Below, one piece after another: positions 9,647 to 18,098 of a stretch of 64,000 nucleotides of DNA (within the stretch, counting starts at the first letter, position 1; each line of letters begins with the position of its first letter). Both the position numbers and the translations under genes were made by a program. The stretch spans positions 1 through 64,000 of the forward strand of contig NZ_JANLNY010000004.1 of NCBI RefSeq assembly GCF_025465995.1. Reading direction: 5' to 3'. Source of the stretch: Pseudomonas sp. 5P_3.1_Bac2 (GTDB lineage Bacteria > Pseudomonadota > Gammaproteobacteria > Pseudomonadales > Pseudomonadaceae). Under the pieces are notes generated by a model, which saw nothing but the letters and a program-made list of their open reading frames with translations, had not been told where the DNA came from and searched no databases.

Positions 9647-10696
9647 CTAGATGATCGACAGGCGCTCAGGCGTCTTTACATCATCCTCAATCACGATGCA
9701 GTTACGCCCTGTGCTCTTCGCCAGGTACAGGCGCTCATCGGCCCGCTGGAGCATTTCCTGCCAACGCTCATCGGGGCGTTGGATGGCTCCACCAATCGAT
9801 ACCGTCACCGCGCCGCTGGGGCTTTTCAGATTAAGGCTGACCTGCTGATGCAAATGCCGCGCGGCAGACTGTAGGCCATGCTTTTTGGTGTTGGGCAGCA
9901 GCAGCAAAAACTCCTCGCCGCCGAAGCGAAACAACCGGTCTTCTTTGCGCGAGGCCGCTTTGATGATGTTGACGAAGTCGATCAGCACTTGATCGCCGAC
10001 ATGGTGGCCATGGTTGTCGTTGATCTTTTTAAAGTGATCCAAATCCATCACCAACACGCCATAACTGATGCCATGACGGCGCAGGTTGGCGGCGGCGATG
10101 TTCAGCTCGTCATTCATGCAGCGGCGGTTGCTGGCGCCGGTCAGAGGGTCTTGGCTGGCCAATAATTGCAGCTGGATGCGCTGGTCATTGGTGCGGTAGG
10201 CGAAGATAAAACTGACCATGCCGGCCATCAGGCTGGTGACCAGGAACGACATCATCTGGTAGTCGCTTTCAAATATGCCCTGGGGGTGCAGGCGCTGGTA
10301 AGCGACCAAGATACTCAGCACCGAGGCGGTGGCGATCAAGGCTTTGGTCGGGGAGACCATAAAGAAGTTGAACAGGATCATCGGATAGATCCAGAACAAG
10401 CCGTTAATGCCCAGATTGATGGCAATCAGGGTGCAGGTCGAGGACAGGATAAAACAGAGAAAAATGCCAGGTTTCACAGTGTCGCCGGTGCGCCAGGCGT
10501 AATGCACGGCGACGATGGTGGAGAGCACTACAATGCTATCGGCCCCGCCGACAATGGCATTGCCAATGGAAAAGCGGTAAATGGCGTAGGGCGCTATAGC
10601 GATGATGCCCAGAACGCCCATCAAGGTGATGATGGACAGTTGGAAGTCTTTGCGTAGGCGTTTGAGTATGTGCGAGATCTGCATATACAGAGCCAT
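9647..10696 (-). CDS. Membrane-bound diguanylate cyclase (GGDEF protein)
   Basis: The protein is 349 residues. The N-terminal half has about five to six hydrophobic helices (roughly 20-40, 50-66, 77-95, 98-115, 117-133, 150-168); the C-terminal half is a GGDEF domain beginning at about DPLTGASNRR (183-192). The active site reads GGEEF (259-263) and the RxxD inhibitory site is intact as RKED (250-253). It is therefore predicted to make cyclic di-GMP from GTP and to be subject to product inhibition. No EAL or recognised ligand-sensing domain is present. It converges on the adhesin exporter operon, and c-di-GMP commonly controls such adhesins, so a local regulatory link is plausible but not shown. 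ATGs at 10696 and 10684 are both possible starts; neither has a strong SD. Confidence 0.93.
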   Translation of the reverse strand: MALYMQISHILKRLRKDFQLSIITLMGVLGIIAIAPYAIYRFSIGNAIVGGADSIVVLSTIVAVHYAWRTGDTVKPGIFLCFILSSTCTLIAINLGINGLFWIYPMILFNFFMVSPTKALIATASVLSILVAYQRLHPQGIFESDYQMMSFLVTSLMAGMVSFIFAYRTNDQRIQLQLLASQDPLTGASNRRCMNDELNIAAANLRRHGISYGVLVMDLDHFKKINDNHGHHVGDQVLIDFVNIIKAASRKEDRLFRFGGEEFLLLLPNTKKHGLQSAARHLHQQVSLNLKSPSGAVTVSIGGAIQRPDERWQEMLQRADERLYLAKSTGRNCIVIEDDVKTPERLSII

Positions 10697-10824
10697 ATTC
10701 TAGTTGTTATGCCTTAGCATGCCGAGATTGTAGGACCAATGGCAATAACAATATGCCATTACCGTTTAGCCGTCCGCTGAATGGTTATTCAAGGAAAAAT
10801 CGCCGGTATTTTCGGCAAGGCACT

Positions 10825-11238
10825 CTAACTCGATGGTTGGGTAAGTCTGTGCATGGCCAGCAGATCTTTGCTCTGTCGATAGCGCGCCAAGCGTTGGCCA
10901 AGGGCGGGCGGCAACGCGTTGGCAGGGGTAAATCCCAAGCGCTGATAAAAGTCGCACAGCTGCGGTTGGCAAAAAAGCCAGGCGGGTTGTTGCTGCTGCG
11001 CCAGTGCGGCTTGCACTAGGCCTGTGGCCAGGCCTTGCTGGCGTCTGGCATGCGCCACCAGCAGGGCGGTCAGCCAGTAGCCTTCGGGCAACGGGTTGAG
11101 GTTAAGCGCGGCGACTATTTCGCCCTCTTGCGCCACCCAATATTGCGCTCCTGCGCTGGCGCGCATGTGCGCGCGCTGCTGGCGGTAAAACTTATCGACT
11201 AATGGTTTTAGCTCACTGGGCAAGAGGCGGTAGTGCAT
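10825..11238 (-). CDS. GNAT-family N-acetyltransferase
   Basis: The protein is 137 residues starting at the ATG MHYRLLPSEL; the longer open frame upstream to 11421 has no similarity to a domain and runs into the divergent gene's leader. The acetyl-CoA binding motif A is visible as ARRQQGLATGLV, with the preceding strand LTALLVAH, and the C-terminal motif B as FYQRLGFTP. It probably transfers an acetyl group from acetyl-CoA to a small-molecule or protein amine; the substrate cannot be told. It stands alone, with the diguanylate cyclase downstream on the same strand about 130 bases away. Confidence 0.85.
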   Translation of the reverse strand: MHYRLLPSELKPLVDKFYRQQRAHMRASAGAQYWVAQEGEIVAALNLNPLPEGYWLTALLVAHARRQQGLATGLVQAALAQQQQPAWLFCQPQLCDFYQRLGFTPANALPPALGQRLARYRQSKDLLAMHRLTQPSS

Positions 11239-11439
11239 AGCAGGGCGCGGCGCAGGCGTTAGGGACGGCTGCTGATCATACCTTGGTCGATCAGCCCCGG
11301 CTGGGGGAAACCTATCGCGGCAAAAAGAGAATGGCGTCGCGATTTGCCCCTGTGCTGACGTGCCAGGCCTGTGCAGCCTGGCGGCTGGCGATCTAGGCTG
11401 AAACCTTTTAAGCGGCACCATTGCCGCGGGGGAGAGGCT

Positions 11440-12771
11440 GTGCCGTCATTGCCAGTGCGGGTGCTTATTGCTTGCGCCCTGTTGCAACCCATCAGCGCTT
11501 GGGCTTGGTCGAATCACGCGTTAGGTAGCCGTCTGGCGCTTAGCGAGCTGCCGGCTTTGCAGCAGCCAGTGCGGTATGAGCCGTTCAGTGCCTTTGTCCG
11601 CGCCGAGGCGCCTGCGTTGGAGCAACTGCTGGATGAGCAAGAACGCTTTGCTGTGGCGCATTTCGCGGATTATCCAGCGCGCCCAGAAGCTTTGCGTTTT
11701 AGTGCCCAGGCAAGCACCGAACAGCCATTGGCAGAGGTCTTTTTGCAGGCGTTGCGGGTCAATCCGCAGATTCGCCTGGCCGGCTTTATCCAGCAGCTAC
11801 CCGGACAAGCGGATGAGGGCCGGGCACCGCTCAAACCTGAGCAAGTGCTGATCTTTCGCAAGTTGGGCCCCTGGAGCCACTGGCGTTATCTGACGCTTAA
11901 TCCCGGCGATACGGTGACGGCATTGCAGGTGCTGAGCAGCGCCGCCGATGAGCCGGATTATGGCCATGACATTAACCTGTTTAGCGATAACCCCGGCGAG
12001 CTGGGTGCACGTTATAACTTTGGCCCGCAGCCGTTTGGCGATGCGCGTTTCGAGTACTCCTCACAGGCACCGTTTCATATCGGTTATTACCACGAGCCGG
12101 CGCTGATTTATCTGGCCGCGCCTTATCTGCGTCAGACCTTGCCGCATTGGCGGGTCTATCAATATGCCGGCCTCGCGCGTTTGGCCTTTGCTAGCGGGCA
12201 TGACTATTGGGGCTACCGTTTTTTAGGTTGGGCCATGCATTACCTGCAGGACCTGACCCAGCCCTATCACAGCAAAACCGTGCCCGGTTACAGCACCACA
12301 GAACTGCTCTGGGCCGCAGTCAAAGGCGCGCTGGGTGATGAGCGTGAGCGTAAGGCACTGATTACCCGCGTCGCTGATCGGCATACAGCTATCGAGCAGT
12401 ATCAGCTGGAACGCATGCAGCACCTGCTGGCGCAGTCAACCGGCGCGCCCCCAGCGTTGCTGGCGGCCTATGGGTCAGCCACGGACAGTCCGGCATACCC
12501 TGAGTTCTCCGCCGATTACCCACAGCACGTGGTAGCCGCCGAGGCCAATCTCAGCGCCGATGAGTTTGATCGTTTGATCGGCCAATGGATGGCCGCTAAA
12601 CCGGCAGCCGCAGCGGGGTTTAGTGGTGGCAATCAACTGCACTTGGCGCAGGCGGATGAAGCGTTGGAGCACATGCTCGTGCAGTTGTTTAAACGCTTTG
12701 GCCAACACAGCCGTAACCTAGTTAAGTCCACGGCGCCGTCAGGCTCTGCGAGCTTAGTCGCAGAGCCCTGA
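11440..12771 (+). CDS. Secreted zinc-dependent phospholipase C / P1 nuclease-like protein
   Basis: The protein is 443 residues if translation starts at the GTG at 11440, which has a strong GGGGGAGA sequence just upstream; a longer frame from ATG 11371 would put charged residues before the signal peptide. The signal peptide ends in SAWA and the mature protein would begin WSNH (Trp23). An N-terminal Trp is a zinc ligand in this fold. Further ligands in the family pattern are visible: H267-x3-D271-x5-H277 in HYLQDLTQPYH, and H315-x3-E319 in HTAIE. This is the phospholipase C/S1-P1 zinc-ligand layout, but the protein is larger than the classical enzymes of roughly 250-280 residues. The substrate, phospholipid or nucleic acid, cannot be decided. 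It is an isolated gene on this strand. Confidence 0.8.
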   Translation: MPSLPVRVLIACALLQPISAWAWSNHALGSRLALSELPALQQPVRYEPFSAFVRAEAPALEQLLDEQERFAVAHFADYPARPEALRFSAQASTEQPLAEVFLQALRVNPQIRLAGFIQQLPGQADEGRAPLKPEQVLIFRKLGPWSHWRYLTLNPGDTVTALQVLSSAADEPDYGHDINLFSDNPGELGARYNFGPQPFGDARFEYSSQAPFHIGYYHEPALIYLAAPYLRQTLPHWRVYQYAGLARLAFASGHDYWGYRFLGWAMHYLQDLTQPYHSKTVPGYSTTELLWAAVKGALGDERERKALITRVADRHTAIEQYQLERMQHLLAQSTGAPPALLAAYGSATDSPAYPEFSADYPQHVVAAEANLSADEFDRLIGQWMAAKPAAAAGFSGGNQLHLAQADEALEHMLVQLFKRFGQHSRNLVKSTAPSGSASLVAEP

Positions 12772-12774
12772 GCC

Positions 12775-14514
12775 TTACCGGCTGCGCAGGAACTGGCCAT
12801 AGCCACGGCTGTGGCCCAAATCCTGGGCAAACTCACCGTGCTGGAAGGCCACCTTGCCGTTGATCAGCACCGCATCCACCGCATCGCCGCGGTTAACCAT
12901 GCGTTGCAAGCCGCCAAAGGCGGCCATCGGCGCCTCTTGGTAGGTGGCCAGATCTTCGGTCAACTTGCTGGGGTCGATGATCACCAGATCGGCGCGGGCG
13001 CCCTCGTAGAGCTTGCCGGCATCGATGTTAAACCACTCGCCTAGCTCGCCAGTTAGACGCCATACGGCCGTTTCCACCGGCATCACCGAGCGGCCTTGCT
13101 GCTCGGCGTCGCGCACCAGTTTGAGCAGGCGCAGGCCGAAGTTATAGAAGGCCATATTGCGGATATGCGCGCCGGAGTCGGCAAAGCCAATCAGAGTGCT
13201 GGGTTCGCACACCAGTTGCTCGACCACCTCGGGCCGGTGGTTGGCGATCAGCGTGCGCCAGCGCAGACGCGGACCGTGGGCCACCAGCAAATCGAGGAAC
13301 AGATCGGCCGGATGCACATCGCGTTCAGTGGCCAGCTCGCCGACGCTTTTATTGACCACGCTGCGGTCTGGGCAATCGACGATCCACGCATCATTGAAGT
13401 CGCGGTGCCAGACCCGTGGGCCGAATTTCTTCTCCACGTCTTGGCGGAATTTGCGCCGGTATGCCGGGTCTTGGAACAGCTGGCTGCGCAGGTCATGGCT
13501 GGCCAAGTGCAGGGCCGCCTGGCCCGCGGGGAATTCCTCAAAGACCACAAACTCCATGCCATCGGCATAGGTTTCAAACGGCACTGGCAGGGTTTGCCAA
13601 CGGAAATCGGCGCGGCCTAGGCGGTTGAGCACACGGGTAAAAGGCCCGAGGATTTTCGCCAGCCACGGGTCGGCCTTGACGTCCATCAGGGTGATCAGCG
13701 TGGTCTTCAGCGGTTTGCGCCACCAGCCGCCCATGCTGGCGCCTAAGAAGGCGAAAATATTGTATTTGGTCACCAGGTTCGGCGCGCCCTGATGGATGCG
13801 GCCACGACGGCGCAGAATCTTATTCAGGCGGCTGTACTCGGCCCACGAGGCATACACCGAGGGCAGCGACTTGGAGCGCTCGCGGTCGCCGTCGAGTTTG
13901 TCCCACGGGTTGGTCATGCTCGACAGGCCCAGCAGGCCGGCATCCATGGCTTCTTCGAGCAGATACTCCATGCGTTGCAGCTCGTTTTCCGTCGGTTTGA
14001 CTTTGGCGTCCACGGCGCGGGCCAAACCCAGTACCGCCACGCGCAAATCGGAGTGGCCGAGGAACGAACAGAGGTTCGGCCCTAATGGATGTTGATCGAG
14101 AAAGGCGGCGAACTCGCTGGGGGTGTTCCAGCTTTTGCGCGCTTGCAGCAGCGGCAGTACATGCTCACGGGGCACCGATTCAACGCGGGTGAACAGGTCC
14201 GAGCAGTCTTCGGGGCTGGACAGTACCATGCTGATCGAACAGCTGCCGATCATCAGCGTGGTCACGCCATGCCGTATCGACTCTTCAAGGGCCGGCGCGG
14301 CGACCATCTCGGCGTCATAGTGAGTGTGCATGTCGATAAAGCCGGGCGTCACCCAGCGCCCACTGGCATCGATGACCTGAGCGCAGCCTTGTTCATCCAG
14401 CGCTGTGGCACTGATGGTGACGAGCTTGCCGTCTTTAACACCAAGATGGCGCAGGCTCGCCGCAGCACCGCTGCCATCGAAAAACTGCGCGTTTTTAATC
14501 AGCACATCGAACAT
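12775..14514 (-). CDS. Amidohydrolase, N-acyl-D-amino-acid deacylase-like
   Basis: The 579-residue protein belongs to the amidohydrolase-3 group of the metal-dependent TIM-barrel hydrolases. The metal-binding motif after strand 1 is GFIDMHTHYDAE (about residues 57-68); later metal-site candidates include GHSDLR and SDSGAHI-like FADSGAHIRNM. The N- and C-terminal beta-sandwich that flanks the barrel is recognisable (DVLIKNAQFFDGSG at the start, ADLVIIDPSKL near the end). D-aminoacylases hydrolyse N-acyl-D-amino acids, but many environmental family members of this length lack a proven substrate. There is no signal peptide. It converges on the phospholipase-like gene with only three bases between stops. 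Confidence 0.85.
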   Translation of the reverse strand: MFDVLIKNAQFFDGSGAAASLRHLGVKDGKLVTISATALDEQGCAQVIDASGRWVTPGFIDMHTHYDAEMVAAPALEESIRHGVTTLMIGSCSISMVLSSPEDCSDLFTRVESVPREHVLPLLQARKSWNTPSEFAAFLDQHPLGPNLCSFLGHSDLRVAVLGLARAVDAKVKPTENELQRMEYLLEEAMDAGLLGLSSMTNPWDKLDGDRERSKSLPSVYASWAEYSRLNKILRRRGRIHQGAPNLVTKYNIFAFLGASMGGWWRKPLKTTLITLMDVKADPWLAKILGPFTRVLNRLGRADFRWQTLPVPFETYADGMEFVVFEEFPAGQAALHLASHDLRSQLFQDPAYRRKFRQDVEKKFGPRVWHRDFNDAWIVDCPDRSVVNKSVGELATERDVHPADLFLDLLVAHGPRLRWRTLIANHRPEVVEQLVCEPSTLIGFADSGAHIRNMAFYNFGLRLLKLVRDAEQQGRSVMPVETAVWRLTGELGEWFNIDAGKLYEGARADLVIIDPSKLTEDLATYQEAPMAAFGGLQRMVNRGDAVDAVLINGKVAFQHGEFAQDLGHSRGYGQFLRSR

Positions 14515-14658
14515 CGGCAGACTCCATTGTTATTGAAATTATCTGCTGAGCTTATCCTGCCCCGTGGTGGGGCAGTGGTGGCATAAGGGTAAAAGCCTGA
14601 GTCAAATCGGCCAGCTGCGCTAGCTGTCTCACAGCACGGCTATTTGCTTGCCTTAAGT

Positions 14659-14979
14659 TTAGACGCGCTGGCGCAGCGCGCGGATTTCCGGGCGGTCGCT
14701 GCGCCTTACATAGACCCGCAGCGGTTCGCTGATCTGCAGACGGTCATCGATGTTCTGCTCCAGCAGCAGTTGCAGGCGCTCACGGTCGAGCTTCATCACC
14801 TCGTTCTCGACCGGCTGCCAAACGAACTCACAGGTCGGCGTGATGCTGTCCTGCAGCACATCCAGACCAAATGAGTCTTCACTGAAGCGCACGATGTAGT
14901 GCCCGGTTTTGCTGTTAAAACCGACCAACCCTTGCAGTTGATCAGCGGCTGCGCAGATGGCAGTGGAAGTAATGTGCAT
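14659..14979 (-). CDS. Conserved small protein of unknown function
   Basis: The protein is 106 residues starting at the ATG at 14979, chosen because GAGGT sits about five bases upstream; the open frame extends 32 codons further without an SD. The sequence MHITSTAICAAADQLQGLVGFNSKTG then continues into a mixed alpha/beta segment with FSEDSFGLDVLQDSITP and an Arg-rich end. There is no signal peptide or transmembrane helix. I do not recognise a characterised family. The coding pattern and SD make it a real gene. Confidence 0.72.
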   Translation of the reverse strand: MHITSTAICAAADQLQGLVGFNSKTGHYIVRFSEDSFGLDVLQDSITPTCEFVWQPVENEVMKLDRERLQLLLEQNIDDRLQISEPLRVYVRRSDRPEIRALRQRV

Positions 14980-15111
14980 GTCGACCTCGTCGCTAAGTCC
15001 ATGGCGGATAGGGGCGCAACATAGGCTAAGGCGCTCAGTGAGCAGCGCCTTGCGCGAGATCAATAATTGTTTCACTTAAGTGCAGGAACCAGCCAATTCC
15101 ATGGGACGTGA

Positions 15112-15693
15112 TTAAAGCAGCTCATCTTGTACGGCTTGGCTCAAGCTGCTCTGTGTCAGCTGTTCAAGAATGGGGTCAACGGGCTGGTTGAAGGGGATCG
15201 CGAAAACCATCAGTAATTGTAGCCATGTGGTAATGGTTTCTTGCTTTTTAACCTCGCCTAGAAGGTTGCCATCCTGGTCTTTAATGCGTGTTTGCATGGT
15301 CAGCTCATTACTGTGGGTGCTGGGAATCAGGTACATCGTAGCCCCGGTAAGAATGGCCGCGGCAATGCTGCCACGTTCATGATTGGTCAGGTGCACGCTG
15401 ATATACAGGTCCGACTTTTCCTGTTGCGTGGTTGCCCGGCTAAAGCGGCCACTGTCCTGATATTGCTTGAGGATGATGGCCTCCAGTTTGGCGTAGTCCG
15501 TGTTGGCGTAGCTCTGATGGCCATTAAAGCGATATTCCGTGGTGATTTTAAGGTGGACGCTGGGGCGTGCTGCGCCCGGGCTCAATGGCCAGTTATCTAC
15601 CGCTGCAAGCTGGTGCTGGGAGTAGGAGAGGCAGCCGCTTAAGCTGAGTGTGGCGAGTAGCATGCAGAGCCACGTCGTGATGAGTTTTCGCAT
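15112..15693 (-). CDS. Putative lipoprotein of unknown function
   Basis: The protein is 193 residues with a lipoprotein signal (MRKLITTWLCM...LSLSGC), the Cys being the predicted lipidation site at about residue 20. The ATG at 15693 has AAGGA eight bases upstream. The mature part includes a strand-rich region (LYISVHLTN) and a hydrophobic patch ILTGATMYLI followed by MQTRIKDQDGNLLGEV. It lies 17 bases downstream of another lipoprotein gene of similar size and layout (15711-16319), so the two probably form an operon and may be distant paralogues. They would sit in the outer membrane facing the periplasm. The function is unknown. Confidence 0.82.
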   Translation of the reverse strand: MRKLITTWLCMLLATLSLSGCLSYSQHQLAAVDNWPLSPGAARPSVHLKITTEYRFNGHQSYANTDYAKLEAIILKQYQDSGRFSRATTQQEKSDLYISVHLTNHERGSIAAAILTGATMYLIPSTHSNELTMQTRIKDQDGNLLGEVKKQETITTWLQLLMVFAIPFNQPVDPILEQLTQSSLSQAVQDELL

Positions 15694-15710
15694 GTCGAAC
15701 ATCCTTGTTC

Positions 15711-16319
15711 TCAATGAGGTTTAAGTTGTCGGGTGGCATCTTGTAAAAGTTGCTCAACTAGTTCGTTGAGTTGTTCCCTGCCTTGGGTTGAGGGGAGGTA
15801 GTCGGGGTCCCACAGACCAACGTTTTGCTTGTACTGGATTTGCTTGCGACTAAAGCTCAATTCCTGCCCCTGACTGTCGACTAGGCTTAACTCAGCTGCG
15901 AGGTCATAGCTGTCGACATAAATCGGGCCGTTCACCCAGATCCATATAGTTAGCGTCAGCAGGGCGCCGGGAAAGTAGCCCGGATGAGGCCCGCGTTTGC
16001 CTTTGAGCGAAGTGAAGTTGAATTTAAGCAGTACATCTTGGCTACCCAGTGTGGCTGGAAAACTCAGCACTTGGGTGAAGTACTCGCCGCGCTCTAGGCG
16101 CTCGTGAAGCTGATCGGTAAGTTGGTGGCTGAGGTTGCGCTTAAATCCCTGCTCAAGGCTGCTGTCACTGATTTGTACATCCGCAACCATGGCGCCGCGC
16201 TTGAGTGTTGTCTCGGCAAAGCGTGGCGGCATGTTAAGGGGGCCAGAGGGCGTAAAGGAGTAGCAGCCGGTCAGGCTCAGGCACAGCAGGGACGCTGCGA
16301 GTAAAACAGATGGTTTCAT
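15711..16319 (-). CDS. Putative lipoprotein of unknown function
   Basis: The protein is 202 residues with a clear lipoprotein signal peptide (MKPSVLLAASLLCLSLTGC, Cys19). AAGGA stands seven bases before the ATG. The mature part resembles its downstream neighbour in layout: an N-terminal helix/strand region, a strand LLKFNFTSL, a hydrophobic stretch GALLTLTIWIWV, then LAAELSLVDSQGQEL and a C-terminal helix ending in a cluster of Leu/Gln. This pattern resembles small outer-membrane lipoproteins with a TolB-N-like or LptE-like fold, but I cannot assign it. It is probably the first gene of a two-gene operon. Confidence 0.83.
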   Translation of the reverse strand: MKPSVLLAASLLCLSLTGCYSFTPSGPLNMPPRFAETTLKRGAMVADVQISDSSLEQGFKRNLSHQLTDQLHERLERGEYFTQVLSFPATLGSQDVLLKFNFTSLKGKRGPHPGYFPGALLTLTIWIWVNGPIYVDSYDLAAELSLVDSQGQELSFSRKQIQYKQNVGLWDPDYLPSTQGREQLNELVEQLLQDATRQLKPH

Positions 16320-16398
16320 TGATCATCCTTGATCTTGATGGAGTGTGAAGCGAGTTCAGGCTGCACCGCTAATCCGTGCGGTACAGCTCTTAGGGGAA

Positions 16399-17013
16399 CT
16401 AACGAGGACTGGAAAAGGCGCTGATCTTACCAAAAGGCGCGCTTTGCATATCAAGCTTGACCGCCATCAGTGGCGAGTTATTGGCCCAGACGTCGTCGAT
16501 CACGATGGTTTCGCCAAGGTTTTCGTTATCGGCAGCCACCAGCAGGTAGTAGGTGCCGTCTTCAGTGGCTTCGCCATCCCAGCTCAGGCTGACTTGCCCA
16601 GGCGCTGCCGAAACCCGCGAAGGCTTGTCGGCGATCACTGTGCCGTAGGCATCCAGCAGCATGGCGCGGGGCTTCAGCGCGTACTTGTTAAAGCCAGTGC
16701 AATTGTCATTGCACAGCGACGTGACGTTGAGGCTGTAAGGCTCACCCTTGCGCAGGTGCAAGGAGAAGATCCGGTAGTTGGAGATCGAACTGCCAAAGTC
16801 CAGACGTGGTTCATTGGCACTGATCGGCCATTGTGGGGCCAGTAAACCGGGGTTGATCGGCAGGGGAGTGGCTTCAGTCGCGTGGATCGCTTCCAGGGTG
16901 CTTTTGGCGATGGGGCTCTGTGCCGCTTTGACCTGTTGCTGATAGGTGTTTTGTGGATTGCTGGCGCAGGCTGCGAGAAATAAACACAGCGATAACGGTA
17001 GAAGTTTGCGCAC
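16399..17013 (-). CDS. Putative lipoprotein with beta-sandwich domain
   Basis: The protein is 204 residues from a GTG start at 17013, chosen because TGGAG lies about eight bases upstream and the lipoprotein signal (RKLLPLSLCLFLAAC) starts immediately after. The rest has a run of beta strands (YRIFSLHLRKGEPYSLNV ... LSWDGEATEDGTYYLLVAAD), a pattern reminiscent of pre-peptidase C-terminal-like or MalM-like beta-sandwich modules. A CNDNC pair could form a disulfide. It is likely anchored in the outer membrane. It lies upstream of the other two lipoproteins on the same strand with an 80-base gap. The role is unknown. Confidence 0.8.
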   Translation of the reverse strand: MRKLLPLSLCLFLAACASNPQNTYQQQVKAAQSPIAKSTLEAIHATEATPLPINPGLLAPQWPISANEPRLDFGSSISNYRIFSLHLRKGEPYSLNVTSLCNDNCTGFNKYALKPRAMLLDAYGTVIADKPSRVSAAPGQVSLSWDGEATEDGTYYLLVAADNENLGETIVIDDVWANNSPLMAVKLDMQSAPFGKISAFSSPR

Positions 17014-17235
17014 AGTACTACTCCAGAATAATGGCGCCATCGCTAATAACGACGCCATTGTTGGCCACTGATCAAAGGGAAACGCTAATTTTTGCCCTTG
17101 GCATTACCAAGGTCAAGCATGCTGTAGTGCTTTTGCACTATTGCCACTAATGATTGGCCGCTGGCTGCTGAGTCAGGTAGGGGCGGGTGGGCTCGGCTGT
17201 TGCTTACGAATGCGCCACCTATTGGCGGGCAGAGG

Positions 17236-17264
17236 CAGGTGGTGCCGGGTGACGGCACCACCTG
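17236..17264 (-). terminator. 12-bp perfect hairpin after the YebC-like gene
   Basis: CAGGTGGTGCCG / CGGCACCACCTG with a five-base loop lies just after the stop. It lacks a strong U-tract. Confidence 0.6.
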
Positions 17265-17270
17265 AAAGGC

Positions 17271-17972
17271 TTATGCAGACAGACCCACGTAGACGTTTTG
17301 CACGTCGTCATGGCTGTCGATGGCCTCAAGGAAGGCTTCAACTTCTTCCATTTGCTCAGGGCTCAAGCCGCTGACTGGATTCTTCGGGCGGTAGCCGAGT
17401 TTCGCCGAGTTGACGGTAAAACCTTGTTCGGGCAGGGCGCGGCACACGGCGTCGAGGTCAGTCGGCTCGGTGATAAACAGTGTGCTGCCTTCTTCGTCCG
17501 GCTCAAAGTCTTGGGCACCGGCTTCAATGGCGGCCAGTTCTGGGTCGGCGTCGCTATCGGTGCTGGCTTCAATCAGGCCGACGTAGTCGAAGTCCCAGGC
17601 GACCGAACCGGAAGCGCCCATCTGGCCTTTACGGAACAGTACGCGGATCTCCGCCACTGTGCGGTTAATGTTGTCAGTCAGGCACTCAACGATCAGTGGC
17701 ACCTGGTGCGGGGCAAAGCCTTCGTAGGTGGCACGCTCGAAGTTGACGGTTTCACCGCTTAAGCCTGCGCCTTTTTTGATGGCGCGCTCGAGGGTGTCCT
17801 TGGGCATGGAGGCTTTTTTGGCTTGGTGAATGGCCAGCCGCAGCTTGGGGTTCATGTCTGGATCGGCGCCGTTGCGCGCGCAGACCATGATTTCCTTGAC
17901 CAATCGGCCGAAAATTTTGCCTCTGGCGTTAGCGGCAGCTTCTTTGGGTTTGGCTTTCCATTGTGCGCCCAT
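17271..17972 (-). CDS. YebC/PmpR-family protein, YeeN-like
   Basis: The 233-residue protein is full length for the YebC/TACO1 family. The start [28 protein letters not shown] resembles the YeeN-type subgroup rather than canonical YebC (MAGHSKWAN). Family hallmarks include the Lys/Arg-rich N-terminal domain, [15 protein letters not shown], and [16 protein letters not shown] followed by [16 protein letters not shown]. YebC-family proteins have been described as transcription regulators and, more recently, as translation factors that help ribosomes at difficult sequences; which applies here is not known. It is monocistronic, with a 12-bp hairpin just after the stop. Confidence 0.93.
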   Translation of the reverse strand: MGAQWKAKPKEAAANARGKIFGRLVKEIMVCARNGADPDMNPKLRLAIHQAKKASMPKDTLERAIKKGAGLSGETVNFERATYEGFAPHQVPLIVECLTDNINRTVAEIRVLFRKGQMGASGSVAWDFDYVGLIEASTDSDADPELAAIEAGAQDFEPDEEGSTLFITEPTDLDAVCRALPEQGFTVNSAKLGYRPKNPVSGLSPEQMEEVEAFLEAIDSHDDVQNVYVGLSA

Positions 17973-18065
17973 GGGTTATCTCGTCATTGCAGGTTGATAG
18001 GTGACTTAAGCGAAGAATTCTAACCTGTGTGGCCGTAGCGCGTATGCCACTGTCGGCCAGGCTAA

Positions 18066-18090
18066 GCGCCACATCAGTGCGATGTGGCGC
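18066..18090 (-). terminator. 10-bp perfect hairpin after ppiC
   Basis: GCGCCACATC / GATGTGGCGC with a five-base loop begins nine bases beyond the stop, followed on the minus strand by TTAGCC. Confidence 0.6.
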
Positions 18091-18098
18091 ACAGGGCA

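Noticed and set aside
11239..11421. N-terminal extension of 61 codons on the GNAT gene.
   Set aside because: It is Pro/Arg-rich and lacks domain similarity; the ATG at 11238 starts the fold.
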